A stretch of DNA of 64,000 nt from Conus ventricosus (taxonomy: Eukaryota > Mollusca > Gastropoda > Neogastropoda > Conidae). Each line of letters begins with the position of its first letter. The first letter of the stretch is position 1. A model generated the notes under the pieces. That model had not been told where the DNA came from. It ran no database searches and saw only the letters and a program-made list of their open reading frames with translations. This document shows positions 33,943-44,894 of the stretch, piece by piece. The stretch lies in contig CM031600.1 in the NCBI GenBank assembly GCA_018398815.1, positions 47,786,792 through 47,850,791 of the forward strand, read 5' to 3'. Position numbers and translations under genes: made by a program.

Positions 33943-35219
33943 CTCTCCTCCATCTGACTGGCTTCCTTTTTTCCTTGCTGACAGTTGATGGTGGCATGCT
34001 TTTTTGTTGTTGTGAAACCACTGGGTACTTTCTCTGCCATCCATGTCAATACAAAGGAAGCTGCCACCACCCTCTCTCCCTTTCCCACTCACTCCGGCTT
34101 CCTGGATTAGATTGCCGCAATGCAATCACAGTCTTATCAGCTTTGTTACCTTATTCGGGATGTTTCCTGATGTCTGTGTCAGCATATGTCTGGCAGGTGT
34201 TGACATCGCATGTTCATTTATCATAATAAAGGGTGAAGACTGCCAACGTCTTAGAGACTGTCATCTCTGATCCCTACTATGTGATGTCACACTGCTGGTG
34301 TTGGGCAGTGACTGCCTCTTTCCAGATCACCCACACACATGATTAATACCTCTGCCTCTTTTCCATGATGATTTGGATTGGCTGTCCTATGCCTCTAACC
34401 ATCCGTCAGTCTGACAGTTATCAGGGGCATGATGGGTAGCTTAGCACTCAAAAGAAGGGAGATCAAGTCTCTTCACTGCTCCACCATAGGCTGTGAGACT
34501 GAACGCAGTCAAAGTTCAATGTCCACCGTAGGCTGTGAGACTGAACGCAGTCAAAGTTCAATGTGTAAACTCAGCTCTGGTTTGATGACAGAGAGGGGAA
34601 TGTTCATTTCTCCTGCTCTGGGATCTTTTGTCAAGTTTCACTGATCATCCCAGAAGAAATGTAAGTTGGAGGTAAGTGTCTAAGCCTTGAGACTGCATTG
34701 CTTCTATTTTTTGTCATATAGTTTCACAGAATAACTTTATGCCAATGTTTTTAAAAATCTGTTAAGATGAGGAATGAGTATTACATTTTAACAGCATTAC
34801 TGTATGCCAGCTTGATAAAATCTGCCAAGATGATTAACGAATACTATATTTCAACAGTATGACTTTTGCCAGTGCTTGTTAAAATGTGTTAAGATGATTA
34901 AATTAATGAATGCTATAATCTGACAGGATACTTTTATGCTTATACTTGTTGTCAACATGACAAATGAATACTGTTGATCGTCTTAATGCGTGGTAGTAGG
35001 TGACTGTAATCTACATAATATATGTTTAGACTAATTGTATTTCAGTACATTATTACCTCACCTGAGTATTTGATAAAATCAAAGAGTTGTTTCCTTTAAT
35101 TTTTAGCAGTCTCTTATCATCTCGTATCCCTTATGAAATCAACTTAAAACCTGAGTGAAGAACTAAAGTGGTGACTGAAAATTAAGGCAGATACATTTAT
35201 GTTAGTGTTATTTTTGCCA

Positions 35220-35554
35220 GCTGAGTCCCCGCACTTTTCCTGGAAGTCAGACGGCAAGTGTGAGGACTCTTCAAGCTGGACTCCCAGCCACTGATCTACA
35301 AACCAGGTTCTGCAGAAATCTGCAGAAATCCTGAGACCATGGTATTACAGAAACTGGCCCAGTACCCGAGCAAGAATCCAAGCTACACTGTGGCTTTGTG
35401 GACGAGTGACCTACTAGAACGCAGAATGGGTGGATCAGTCACCAGCAACTGGGGAGAGACCTGCACACTTCTCCACCTCAAAGCTAAGTCTTTGGGTGCC
35501 CACAGGATTATGACCCAAGTCATCAAGAGCTTCCCTCCCTTTATGATGAGATGA
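35220..35554 (+). CDS. Possible terminal exon, unknown product (block B copy)
   Basis: Counterpart of 8243-8560. After the acceptor-like TTTTTGCCAG the frame containing MVLQKLAQYPSKNPSYTV runs to GAHRIMTQVIKSFPPFMMR then stop, but the middle differs from copy A by frame changes. Product unknown. Confidence 0.3.
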
Positions 35555-36130
35555 AGTAGAAAAAAAGTCAGCCCAACCAAAGACAAAATCTGTTGAAGTT
35601 CTGTTCATTTGTACATTTTAATCTTGTGTACGCAGTACAGTTTGGTGAGTAAAAATGCATTTAACTTGTTTATTCTGTTTGTTGTTCATACATCATTTCA
35701 TGATTGAACCTAGGCTATATCTAATTCTGTCTGTCACTCGAAGCACGATCAATTGTAAATGCATAAGGCTGAAGAGAATTTCTTCAGAGCAGTCCTTGAG
35801 TATTTTTAATCAACAGTCCTGAAAAAATAAAAAAGAACATTTCATTCGATGACTAGTACCGGAAAGTTGCTCCTTCCATAACTAATAAGAGAGAGGGTGG
35901 AGGTGAAAGTTGACATACAAATAACTCTAATTCTACGAGAGAACCCATTGTCAGTCATTCCCACAGACAACCACACCAGCCACTCCTACTCGTCACACCC
36001 CTTCCCTTTCAAGTCATTTTCATGGAAACTGAGGACTTGTTCACCTTCACTTGTTGTTCGCCACCACATGTTCATTTCCTTTGTTTGTCGTCCTGCCCGA
36101 GAAGGACAATAGGTCAAGGCTAGTTACTTC

Positions 36131-36316
36131 TGTAGTAGATTCTGGTAAGCAGACACCACGTCCAGGAGGCGGGAGCGCCATCTTGCAACGGTCGAGACAA
36201 ACGACGTACGACTACGGTCAGCACTCCAGACAAGATCAGGTCTCCACAGGTAGGGGGGGCCCCCATTACAGTATCTTCACCTCAGCCAACTACTGGTGAG
36301 TACCGTAGTCATATCA
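36131..36316 (+). repeat. 5' LTR (186 bp)
   Basis: Begins TGTAGTAGATTCTGG and ends GTCATATCA. It is identical to the 3' LTR except for one base fewer in a C run and one more C downstream. Confidence 0.97.
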
Positions 36317-36334
36317 TTGGCGACGAGGATGGCG
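36317..36334 (+). promoter_or_regulatory. Candidate primer-binding site
   Basis: TTGGCGACGAGGATGGCG immediately follows the 5' LTR, the required position for the minus-strand primer site. The tRNA that would pair was not determined. It overlaps the gag start codon at 36329. Confidence 0.5.
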
Positions 36335-37219
36335 ACGTTCGGACGACTAGCTGAGTTTGGGCTGGATAGGGGGGAAGACTGGGAACAGTATGTGGAAAGA
36401 ATGGAACACTATTTTGCGGCTAATGACATTGATGATGCAGGGAAACAGAAAGCCATTCTTCTGAGTGCATGTGGTGGGGCCACTTACAAGCTCATGAGTG
36501 ACCTACTGACCCCAGCTAAGCCGGGTGGTAAAACGTACACACAACTGAAAGAGGTGGTGTTAAACCACCTCAAGCCCAAGCCCTCGGAAATAGTACAGCG
36601 TTTTAAGTTTCACACAAGAAGTCGAGGCTCCGACGAGACTGTAGCAGTCTATGTTAGTCAGTTACGTAGGCTGTCGGCAGACTGTAACTTTGGAGAGGGA
36701 CTGGACAGTATGCTCAGGGACCGGTTGGTGTGCGGCATCAACAATGACCGCACACAACGACGCCTGCTGGCAACAACGGACTTGACCTTTGCCAGGGCCT
36801 TCGAAATAGCAACAGCCATGGAACAGGCCGAAAAGAGCGCAGCAGACATACAGGGAAGTGCAACTGCAAATCCCACTGACAGTGAAGCTAAAAGTGTCTT
36901 CAGGGTAGACCGTTCAGCGAAGCAGAACAATGAGAGCATCAAGGGACACAGGAAGAGTACAGACAAAAGAGACATTGAGTGCTGGTTCTGCAAGGAAAAA
37001 GGACATATTCAAAGACAGTGCCGAAAGTATCAAGAAAGAACAAAGAATCGTCGGGGACGAAGTACTTGGGGTAGTGGAGTTGTCAGAAACGTGGATGATT
37101 TTGAACAGAGGACAGATGATGACAGTGAGGTGTACACAGTGTATAAAAACACAGAGCAAAGAAAAACCATACCTGGTGACGATATACATACAGGGTATTC
37201 CAGTCGAGATGGAAATTGA
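36329..37219 (+). CDS. gag: Gypsy Gag (capsid and nucleocapsid), open
   Basis: The start MATFGRLAEFGLD at 36329 is the first ATG outside the LTR. The retrotransposon Gag core includes WEQYVERMEHYFAAND (about residues 17-32), KPKPSEIVQRFKFHTRSRG, and YVSQLRRLSADCNFG, followed by a basic linker and one CCHC zinc knuckle, CWFCKEKGHIQRQC (about residues 218-231), which packages the RNA. The length of about 296 aa is normal for the family. The protease frame overlaps its 3' end in another frame, consistent with ribosomal frameshifting or an indel. Confidence 0.92.
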   Translation: MATFGRLAEFGLDRGEDWEQYVERMEHYFAANDIDDAGKQKAILLSACGGATYKLMSDLLTPAKPGGKTYTQLKEVVLNHLKPKPSEIVQRFKFHTRSRGSDETVAVYVSQLRRLSADCNFGEGLDSMLRDRLVCGINNDRTQRRLLATTDLTFARAFEIATAMEQAEKSAADIQGSATANPTDSEAKSVFRVDRSAKQNNESIKGHRKSTDKRDIECWFCKEKGHIQRQCRKYQERTKNRRGRSTWGSGVVRNVDDFEQRTDDDSEVYTVYKNTEQRKTIPGDDIHTGYSSRDGN

Positions 37220-37349
37220 CACAGGAGCATCTCTCACCGTGATCAGTGAAGAAACTTGGAGGCAGGTCAAAAGAGGAGGGACTTATCTGCCTTTGCAGAA
37301 ATGCGGGCGGCGACTGAAACGTACACAGGAGAGGATATTCCAGTGGTAG
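37100..37349 (+). pseudogene. pol: Gypsy protease segment, frame differs from gag and RT
   Basis: Aspartic protease core: IYIQGIPVEMEIDTGASLTV (Asp codon at 37218). It is followed in another frame by VVVVKGTGPSLLGRDWL (about 37410-37450), the LLG motif. The frame break lies at about 37300-37320 within the domain. It processes the Gag-Pol polyprotein in intact relatives. Confidence 0.85.
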
Positions 37350-38155
37350 GCATTTGTTCGGTGACAGTTACATACAAGTATAAGGCGCCAACGACACTGG
37401 AAGTAGTGGTAGTGAAAGGAACAGGTCCCAGTTTACTGGGTCGGGACTGGCTGAAACATCTCCAGTTGGACTGGTCAGAGATTTTTGCAATGCACAAGGT
37501 ACTCACAACCCCTGATTCTGAGCTGCAGCAGATTCTGGATGAACACGCAGAAGTGTTTGAGGAAGTAAGGGGCACCATTAGAGGGGTTCAGGCCAACATA
37601 TTCGTTGATCCGAATGCACAGCCATGCTACTTCAAGCCACGTCCAGTGCCCTATGCACTCCGCGAAAAGGTCGGCCAAGAACTAGATAGACTAGAAGCAG
37701 AGGGTACAATCGAGAAAGTCCAGTTTTCAGACTGGGCAGCCCCGATTGTAACAGTGGTCAAGCCAGATAAGAGCATTCGGATCTGTGGAGACTACAAAGT
37801 CACGGTCAACAAGGCATCCAAGCTGGACAACTACCCAATCCCAGCGACGGAGGATGTGTTAGCAGAACTGGGAGAAGGAAATTTGTTCTCAAAACTGGAT
37901 CTAACACAGGCTTACCAACAGCTTCAACTGGATGACAAATCGAAGGAGTTCACCACCATCAACACGCATCAGGGTTTGTACCGCTACAACCGGCTGCCTT
38001 TTGGAATCTCCTCGGCCCGGGTATTATTTCAGCGGACCATGGACAACCTTCTGAAAGGTATTCCTCATGTACATGTTCGCCTGGATGACATTTTGGTGGC
38101 GGGCAAGACTCGCAGGGACCATCTAGAGACCTTGCGAGCAGTGCTGCACACTTGA
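37320..38155 (+). pseudogene. pol: Gypsy reverse transcriptase, altered YxDD motif, frameshift at the end
   Basis: RT core with RPVPYALREKVGQELDRLEA, WAAPIVTVVKPDKSIRICGD, LFSKLDLTQAYQQLQLD and YNRLPFGISSA. The active-site box reads VRLDDILVAG, with Arg (CGC at 38078-38080) where nearly all RTs have Tyr or Phe, while both catalytic Asp remain. The frame ends at a stop near 38155 because of a one- or two-base shift, and the thumb region resumes in the next frame. Confidence 0.92.
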
Positions 38156-39135
38156 AAGCGGCAGGGGCAAGGTTGAACAGGCAGAAGTGTGTGTTTTTGG
38201 CCACGGAACTCGTCTACCTGGGCCTGAAGATCGACCAAACTGGACTCAAGCCCATACCTGAAAAGATGCAAGCGATTCGGGACATGCCACGCCCAGTGGA
38301 TGTCAAGCAGCTGCAAGCATACTTGGGGATGGTAAACTACTACTCCAGGTTCATGCCAAATCTCTCCACAGTGCTGGCACCCCTGTATGCATTGCTGAAA
38401 AGGACAACAGGTGGTCATGGACGGAGTTGGAAGAGAAAGCATGGATCGAGTCAAAGAAGCTGGTTGCAGTCACCCCAGCTACTCGTTCATTTTGACTCTG
38501 CAAAGGACATAGTGCTGGCCTGTGACGCTTCCAACTATGGGGTGGGGGCAGTACTTTCACACAAAATGGAGAATGGTAGTGAACGTCCAGTGGCATTCGC
38601 TTCACGCACCCTGAACAGCGCTGAAAAGAACTACAGTCAGGTAGAGAAGGAGGCTTTGGCTATTATTTTTGGGGTGAAGAAATTCCATCAGTATTTGTTT
38701 GGCCACGCTTTCGAGATTCATACAGACCACAAACCATTGCTGGGATTGTTCAAGGAAAACAAACAGATACCCGCCATGGCTGCCATGCGTATCCAGAGAT
38801 GGGCATTGATACTGGCCTCTTATGAGTACACCATCACATACAAAGAAGGAAAGAGACACAACAATGCTGACGGTTCTGAGCAGATTGCCCCTCGAGGTGA
38901 CCGAAGAAAGGCAAGCGGATCAGGAGAAACGGTGCTACTGATAGAGCAAGTTGAAACCATGCCAGTCACGGCTACACAGATTCGGCAGTGGACAAACCAA
39001 GACAAAGTATTATCTCGAGTCAAGGAATACACTCTGAAAGGGTGGCCTGACAGTTACCATGAGGAGACACTTCAACCTTACTGGATTAGGCGCAGTGAAC
39101 TGAGCATCGCAGACGGATGTGTGTTGTGGGCACAC
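38152..39135 (+). pseudogene. pol: Gypsy RT thumb and RNase H domains
   Basis: LNRQKCVFLATELVYLGLKI and LQAYLGMVNYYSRFMPNLST are the RT connection. A segment of about 70 bases (38395-38470) is read out of frame between two compensating indels. RNase H follows: IVLACDASNYGVGAVLS (catalytic Asp), VEKEALAIIFGVKKFHQYLF, IHTDHKPLLGLF and YKEGKRHNNAD. A further shift at about 39125 separates it from integrase. Confidence 0.9.
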
Positions 39136-40403
39136 GGGTGGTGGTCCCCCCGAAAGGCTGTGAGCGTCTGTTGCAGGACCTGCATGAGTCACATCCTGGA
39201 ATGACCCGAATGAAAGCCTTAGCTCGTTCCTACATCTGGTGGCCGAACATGGATAAAGAGATTGAAGACACTGTACGCAGCTGTTCCATCTGCCAAACAC
39301 AGCGCAACATGCCTAGCCCGGCACCCTTACACCCATGGGAATGGCCAAATCGTCCATGGAGTAGACTGCATGTGGATTATGCAGGACCGTTTCTCAACAA
39401 GATGTTTCTGATCATCATCGATGCACACTCAAAATGGATTGAGGCATACCCAATGAATTCATCCACTTCGGCGGCCACTATAGAAAAGCTGCGACAGTCC
39501 TTTGCTACTCATGGAGTGCCAGAAATCCTAGTATCGGATAACGGCACATGTTTCACCAGTGCAGAGTTTGAAGATTTTCTGCAGAAGAATGGTATCAAGC
39601 ATATCAAGTCAGCTCCCTACCATGCATCACGAATGGTCTAGCTGAGCGCGCTGTGCAAACCGTGAAGCAGGGGTTGAGAAAAGTTAACCAAGGATCCATC
39701 GAGACAAGGGTGTCGCGGTTTTTGTCAAGGTACAGGGTGACTCCACAAACAACGACCGGTCGGTCTCCAGCAGAGCTCCTCTTCAACAGAAAGGTGCGCA
39801 CTCGGTTTGATATCCTCCAACCATGCATGGAGCAAAAGGTGGTTCAGAAACAGTTGCAGCAGAAGCTGAATCATGACCATTCGAGCATGAGAACCTACCA
39901 GGTGGGTGATCTGGTTTACGCCAAGAACTTTGCAATCGGACCAAAGTGGCTGCCTGGAGTGATTCGGAAGCTGACAGGACCATTATCATATGTGGTAGGG
40001 TTGTCGAGTGGTCAAATGCTGAAACGACATACTGATCACGTACTTCCACGACAGGGGGTCACAGATTATCTGATAGTACAGAGCAGGATATCAGTCTGAA
40101 AGCGTCACCTAGTTCCTTGTTAACCCTGTGTCTTCACCAGTGACTCCGGCATCTGGAAACCCATCGGAGCAGACAGAGACGGGGCCACAGCCATTCTCTC
40201 AGGACACTCTTACACCAGAGAGGGCAGTGTTAGCGCCTTCCTCCTCAACTCTCCAGGAGGACCCGGCTGTAGGGTCACCCCAGAGCCCAGCTATGGCATC
40301 TGAGACTGCATCGGGTCCACCACCAGTCTGGCGCCCTGTCCGTAAACGACATCTGCCTGGGCACCTCAGAGACTTTGTGCTCAACAGTCTGAGGTCATGT
40401 TAG
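39117..40403 (+). pseudogene. pol: Gypsy integrase and C-terminal tail, frameshifted
   Basis: The HHCC zinc-binding domain (LHESHPGM, then CSICQ) and the DDE core LHVDYAGPF and VSDNGTCFTS are open to 39641. A one-base shift at about 39630 separates the catalytic Glu (LAERAV, about 39640-39655) and the rest (SRYRVTPQTTTGRSPAELLF, then the chromatin-end domain YQVGDLVYAKNF) up to 40099. A proline-rich tail with RPVRKRHLPGHLRDF ends at 40403 in another frame. Integrase would insert the cDNA. Confidence 0.92.
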
Positions 40404-40678
40404 TAAATGGTCCAAGTCACAGACAGTCATCAATCAGTTGTCACAATTGTTCAAGTTGTAGTTTAATTATAGTTATTATTTTAGTTCCAACCCAGGGACA
40501 TTGGGTCTTCAGTTGTGGTTTCATGGTGAAGGAAGGAAGGGTTTAGTTCCAAAGAGTCAGTTGTTGAACCCCTTTTAAGTTTATTAAAGTTAGTGTTCCA
40601 TTACAACATTTTCCAAGCACAAACAGTCACTAGTGGGAAATTTGCATTGGGCTGGCAATGAACTTGTAGAGGGGGATA
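40404..40678 (+). promoter_or_regulatory. Gypsy 3' untranslated region and polypurine tract
   Basis: Non-coding leader to the 3' LTR. AGAGGGGGATA at 40668-40678 directly abuts the LTR and is the plus-strand primer (polypurine tract) by position. Confidence 0.75.
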
Positions 40679-40864
40679 TGTAGTAGATTCTGGTAAGCAG
40701 ACACCACGTCCAGGAGGCGGGAGCGCCATCTTGCAACGGTCGAGACAAACGACGTACGACTACGGTCAGCACTCCAGACAAGATCAGGTCTCCACAGGTA
40801 GGGGGGGCCCCCCATTACAGTATCTTCACTCAGCCAACTACTGGTGAGTACCGTAGTCATATCA
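40679..40864 (+). repeat. 3' LTR (186 bp)
   Basis: Begins TGTAGTAGATTC and ends CATATCA, followed by the TSD ACTTC. Compared with the 5' LTR it has one extra C and lacks one C. Confidence 0.97.
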
Positions 40865-40925
40865 ACTTCGTTATGTCTTGCTGGCTCAGTGCTTCAACTT
40901 TTATCTTCATGCAGAATCATACGTG

Positions 40926-41924
40926 TTAACAAACTTTGTTCTTCGATACCTCGCAGGAAAACATGTTCAGGAATTGTTGCCTAAAATTTTGACCTGTTAA
41001 AACAATACAGATAGAAATTGATGGCAGCGTTCATTGAAATCATCCAGTTAAAACAGATGATATAAAAAGACGGCCTGTTACGGTTTTTGATGTGTGTACG
41101 GTTTCCATAAAGTTGGCAACAGCGTTATAAAAACATAAGCGGTGCTGACAGCAAGATGAATGTCAAGGCACGGCAAGAACGGTCACTGTTGTCGACGATG
41201 TCTGTTGCTTTCTCTGTGTCACGTGACCGTCCGAATTCTGTGACGTCAGACGATGTTTGGTGACCTTGACAGAGAGAAAGAGATGCCAGGAGAGGATGAC
41301 GTTGCTGAGGATGAGCAGACAAAAGGGCAGAAGAGAGAGGAAGATGAGTTCCAGTTTCACCCAAGTGTCCAGCCAGAACTGCTTGGAAGATGGAAGATGG
41401 AAGCGCAGACACCGCATGGACACTGAAACCGTACAAATGTGGGAATACAACAGAGGCATAACAACAGGCACACCTGCCGTCACCATTTCGTCGTCTTCTT
41501 CGTGCACATCATTGACGCGGTGAGGAAAAACCACAGAAGCTGCTCTGTGAATCGTCATGAAGACCAGGATCCAAAGGAACTTGCTCCTGAGCATTTGCCG
41601 ATCCACATTCCTGTCTTACACGCCCAGTCATCCATACTATAGATGTCGAAGCTCAGCAAAATTTAATCCAGCTGACTCCCAACAAACTGTACAAGTTGAC
41701 AGTGTCTGTCACTGCCAAAGCAGCCAGGTAGGAATGGATGGAAGAGGCGCCGGCTCTCAGCTGATAGAGGACGATGAGCGACATGACATTTCCGAATGTT
41801 CCAAGCAGTAGATTGGCAGTTCCGCCAAGGTACCAGACCCACTGGCTGGCCAGAGACCACAAGCTCTGGGTGGAAATGGCGGCTACAGTTTGGTTCCATG
41901 TGTCTCACAAGAGGAAAGATTCAT
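40926..41924 (-). CDS. Rhodopsin-family GPCR, copy B with different frameshifts
   Basis: Mirror of the gene at 6589-7594. Here TM1-TM2 (GGTANLLLGTFGNVMSLIVL) are in frame with the N-terminus, and the TM5-TM6 junction (TSQNSDGHVTQRKQQ) is also in frame, at sites where copy A is broken. Breaks instead occur near 41650, 41480-41400 and 41165. The true C-terminus is visible only here: NFRQQFLNMFSCEVSKNKVC then TAA at 40926-40928. Start ATG 41922-41924. The complementary pattern of breaks suggests an intact functional receptor. Confidence 0.8.
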
Positions 41925-42079
41925 TGAGAGAAACGCCTTTGAACGAGATGGTTGACTTCCCGGATCTTATGAACATTATCAGATATCTAGTACCTGCTCT
42001 CTTGGGATTACCTATACTCTGTACGTGTTTATATTGATTATCAGTGTGGGAGTTTGTCAAACCATACCAACGCCATTTG

Positions 42080-43110
42080 ATACCAGGACTCTCTTCTCAA
42101 CGATAACAGGCCTGTAGTGTTTCCAACGGCACCAGAAACTGTTCTGCACGAATCATAGATCTGTACTGTTCCCAACATCAGACTTTGTTTACACGACTCA
42201 AAGACCTATTGTGTTGCCAACACAGATTCTGCTGTACAGGGATTATATGACTAAAGTGTGCAGAAGAAGCATAGGCTATGGTGTTGCGGACAATCATAGG
42301 CCTATAGTGTTGCTGGAGAATTATAGGCCTTTAGCGTTACCACAGAATCATAGGCCTTTAGTGCTGGCAACAACACAGACTGTTCTACACGAATCATAGG
42401 CCATAGTGCTGCCAACACCAGAATGTTCTCCACGAATCATAGGCCTATAGTGCTGCCAACACCAGAATGTTCTCCACGAATCATAGGCCTATAGTGCTGT
42501 CAACAACACCAGAAGTTCTACACGAATCATAGGCTGTTAGTAGATGCCTATAGTAGGCCTATAGTGTTGCCAACGACACCATACTATTCTACACGAATCA
42601 TAGGCCATTAGTGTTGCCAACACCAGACTGTTCTACACGAAAAGTAGGCCTGTAGTGTTGCCAACAACACCACACTGTTCTACATGAATAGAAGGACTAT
42701 AGTGTTGCTGGTAACACCATACCTTTCTTCACGAATAACACATCTATAGTGTTGTCAACAACACTAGACTGTTCTACACGAATCATAAGTCTATAGTATT
42801 GCCAACAACACTAAACTGTCCATACGAACTATAGGCCTATAGTATTGCCAACAACACCAAACAGTTCTATTCGAATTATAGGCCTATAGTATTGCCAGTA
42901 ACACTAGACTGTTCTACACGAATATAGGCCTATAGTATTGCCAGCTACACTAGACTGTACTATACGAATAGTAGGCCTATAATGTTGTCAGTAACTCTAT
43001 ACCTTTCTTCACGAAGAATAACTCTTTAGTGTTGTCAACAACACTAGACGTTCTACGCGAATCATAAACCATATTTGCTAACAACATTAAACTGTTTATA
43101 TAATAATTGT
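42080..43110. repeat. Satellite, about 45-60 bp unit (block B copy)
   Basis: Reverse complement of 5380-6420. Core CATAGGCCTATAGTGTTGCC and TTCTACACGAATC recur about 20 times with drift. Unit order follows block A. Confidence 0.92.
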
Positions 43111-43344
43111 AGGCCTATAGTGTTTTTTGTGTGTGTGTTTTTGTGTGCTTTACTCAGTTTGAACGAGTGAATGAGTGGATGATTCGAAATTAGTGTTAAC
43201 ATGTTGAAGGCTGAGAAGAAAAAAAAGAGTAGTAGTTACAAGGTTTGTTTTTCATTTTCAGTTACAAACAAACACACAAACAAACACACAAACATTATAG
43301 TGACAATACAGTAATACCAGGTACTATGAATTTGAGAAAATGCA

Positions 43345-43475
43345 TGCACACACACACACAATATATATATATAATATGCTTATTATATATATATATATAT
43401 ATTATTATATAATTATATTATATATATATATGTATATGTATATATATACATCACATATATATATATATATAAATA
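43345..43475. repeat. CA and TA microsatellite at the block B edge
   Basis: A short CA run, then imperfect TA tracts. Homology to block A ends here. The 110 bases up to the gap are unique sequence with nothing recognised. Confidence 0.9.
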
Positions 43476-43587
43476 TGTCAACCGGGTCGATGTGTGAGGA
43501 TGGACAGCGCACGCCCAACACACTCACGCAGCTTACGATCTCATCTATACACATTCGTCCACAAACCACTAGTAAGTTAAACTTTAC

Positions 43588-44587
43588 NNNNNNNNNNNNN
43601 NNNNNNNNNNNNNNNNNNNNNNNNNNNNNNNNNNNNNNNNNNNNNNNNNNNNNNNNNNNNNNNNNNNNNNNNNNNNNNNNNNNNNNNNNNNNNNNNNNNN
43701 NNNNNNNNNNNNNNNNNNNNNNNNNNNNNNNNNNNNNNNNNNNNNNNNNNNNNNNNNNNNNNNNNNNNNNNNNNNNNNNNNNNNNNNNNNNNNNNNNNNN
43801 NNNNNNNNNNNNNNNNNNNNNNNNNNNNNNNNNNNNNNNNNNNNNNNNNNNNNNNNNNNNNNNNNNNNNNNNNNNNNNNNNNNNNNNNNNNNNNNNNNNN
43901 NNNNNNNNNNNNNNNNNNNNNNNNNNNNNNNNNNNNNNNNNNNNNNNNNNNNNNNNNNNNNNNNNNNNNNNNNNNNNNNNNNNNNNNNNNNNNNNNNNNN
44001 NNNNNNNNNNNNNNNNNNNNNNNNNNNNNNNNNNNNNNNNNNNNNNNNNNNNNNNNNNNNNNNNNNNNNNNNNNNNNNNNNNNNNNNNNNNNNNNNNNNN
44101 NNNNNNNNNNNNNNNNNNNNNNNNNNNNNNNNNNNNNNNNNNNNNNNNNNNNNNNNNNNNNNNNNNNNNNNNNNNNNNNNNNNNNNNNNNNNNNNNNNNN
44201 NNNNNNNNNNNNNNNNNNNNNNNNNNNNNNNNNNNNNNNNNNNNNNNNNNNNNNNNNNNNNNNNNNNNNNNNNNNNNNNNNNNNNNNNNNNNNNNNNNNN
44301 NNNNNNNNNNNNNNNNNNNNNNNNNNNNNNNNNNNNNNNNNNNNNNNNNNNNNNNNNNNNNNNNNNNNNNNNNNNNNNNNNNNNNNNNNNNNNNNNNNNN
44401 NNNNNNNNNNNNNNNNNNNNNNNNNNNNNNNNNNNNNNNNNNNNNNNNNNNNNNNNNNNNNNNNNNNNNNNNNNNNNNNNNNNNNNNNNNNNNNNNNNNN
44501 NNNNNNNNNNNNNNNNNNNNNNNNNNNNNNNNNNNNNNNNNNNNNNNNNNNNNNNNNNNNNNNNNNNNNNNNNNNNNNNNNNNNNNN
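43588..44587. other. Assembly gap of 1000 N
   Basis: Exactly 1000 N, a different placeholder size from the 100-N gap, implying a separate scaffolding step. Orientation across it is not proven by sequence. Confidence 1.
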
Positions 44588-44857
44588 GAGACTTAGCCCC
44601 ATCTGCCATTCAAACTGTCAGACTGACGGATGGTCAAAGGCATAGGACAGCCAATCCAAATCATCATGGAAAAGAGGCAGATGTGTTAATCATGTGTGTG
44701 GGGTGATCTGGTAAGAGGCAGTCACTTCCAACACCAGCAGTGTGACATCACATAGTAGGGATCAGAGATGACAGTCTCTAAGACGTTGGCAGTCTTCACC
44801 CTTTATTATGATAAACGAACATGCGATGTCCACACCTGCCAGACAAATGCCGACACA

Positions 44858-44894
44858 GACATCAGGGAAACATCCGGGATGTTTCCCTGATGTC
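44858..44894. repeat. Perfect 18-bp palindrome, one-base centre, absent from block D
   Basis: GACATCAGGGAAACATCC, G, then its exact reverse complement. A third partial copy, TGGGAAACATCCCGG, follows at 44895. Block D has only one version (CGGGATGTTTCCTGATGTC at about 34155). This is a local fold-back duplication or an assembly artefact. Confidence 0.9.

Larger units (their letters stand above)
25777..34420. repeat. Block D: arm of a large inverted duplication (partner 44606-58454)
   Basis: The whole block matches 58454-44606 in reverse orientation with high identity (small substitutions and indels). Differences are length changes in microsatellites and minisatellites, a 38-bp LINE tail here, and a 4.9-kb ribozyme array there. 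Homology begins exactly at TTAA 25777. Within it, unlisted stretches (25780-27540, 27730-28100, 30020-32150) are AT-rich sequence and 3' UTR, with GA, GT and CA tracts near 27205, 30896 and 31447. Confidence 0.93.
36126..40869 (+). mobile_element. Complete Gypsy/Ty3-type LTR retrotransposon with 5-bp TSD
   Basis: Target-site duplication ACTTC at 36126-36130 and 40865-40869 flanks two 186-bp LTRs with TG...CA ends and an internal gag-pol region. Block A keeps the unoccupied site (GTTACTTCGTTATG read in reverse near 7650). LTRs differ only by two single-base length changes, implying a very recent insertion. Pol order protease, RT, RNase H, integrase defines Gypsy. No envelope gene is seen. Coding is broken by several single-base shifts that may be sequence errors. 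Confidence 0.97.
34680..43470. repeat. Block B: reverse complement of block A, interrupted by a Gypsy element
   Basis: Block B mirrors 5100-9190: satellite, GPCR, exon-like ORF and flanks in opposite orientation with high identity. It differs by the 36131-40864 Gypsy insertion and by lacking the 66-bp LINE tail. Homology ends within a TA tract near 43470 and near 34680. Sequence between D and B (34420-34680) carries two copies of GGCTGTGAGACTGAACGCAG and nothing else recognised. Confidence 0.93.

Noticed and set aside
36296..36328. Gag start inside the LTR
   Set aside because: The upstream in-frame codon is not ATG (GTG) and lies in the LTR. ATG 36329 after the LTR is the natural start.
43340..44609. 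Long ORFs of 341-418 codons across the second gap
   Set aside because: They consist of ambiguous codons from the 1000 N placeholder.
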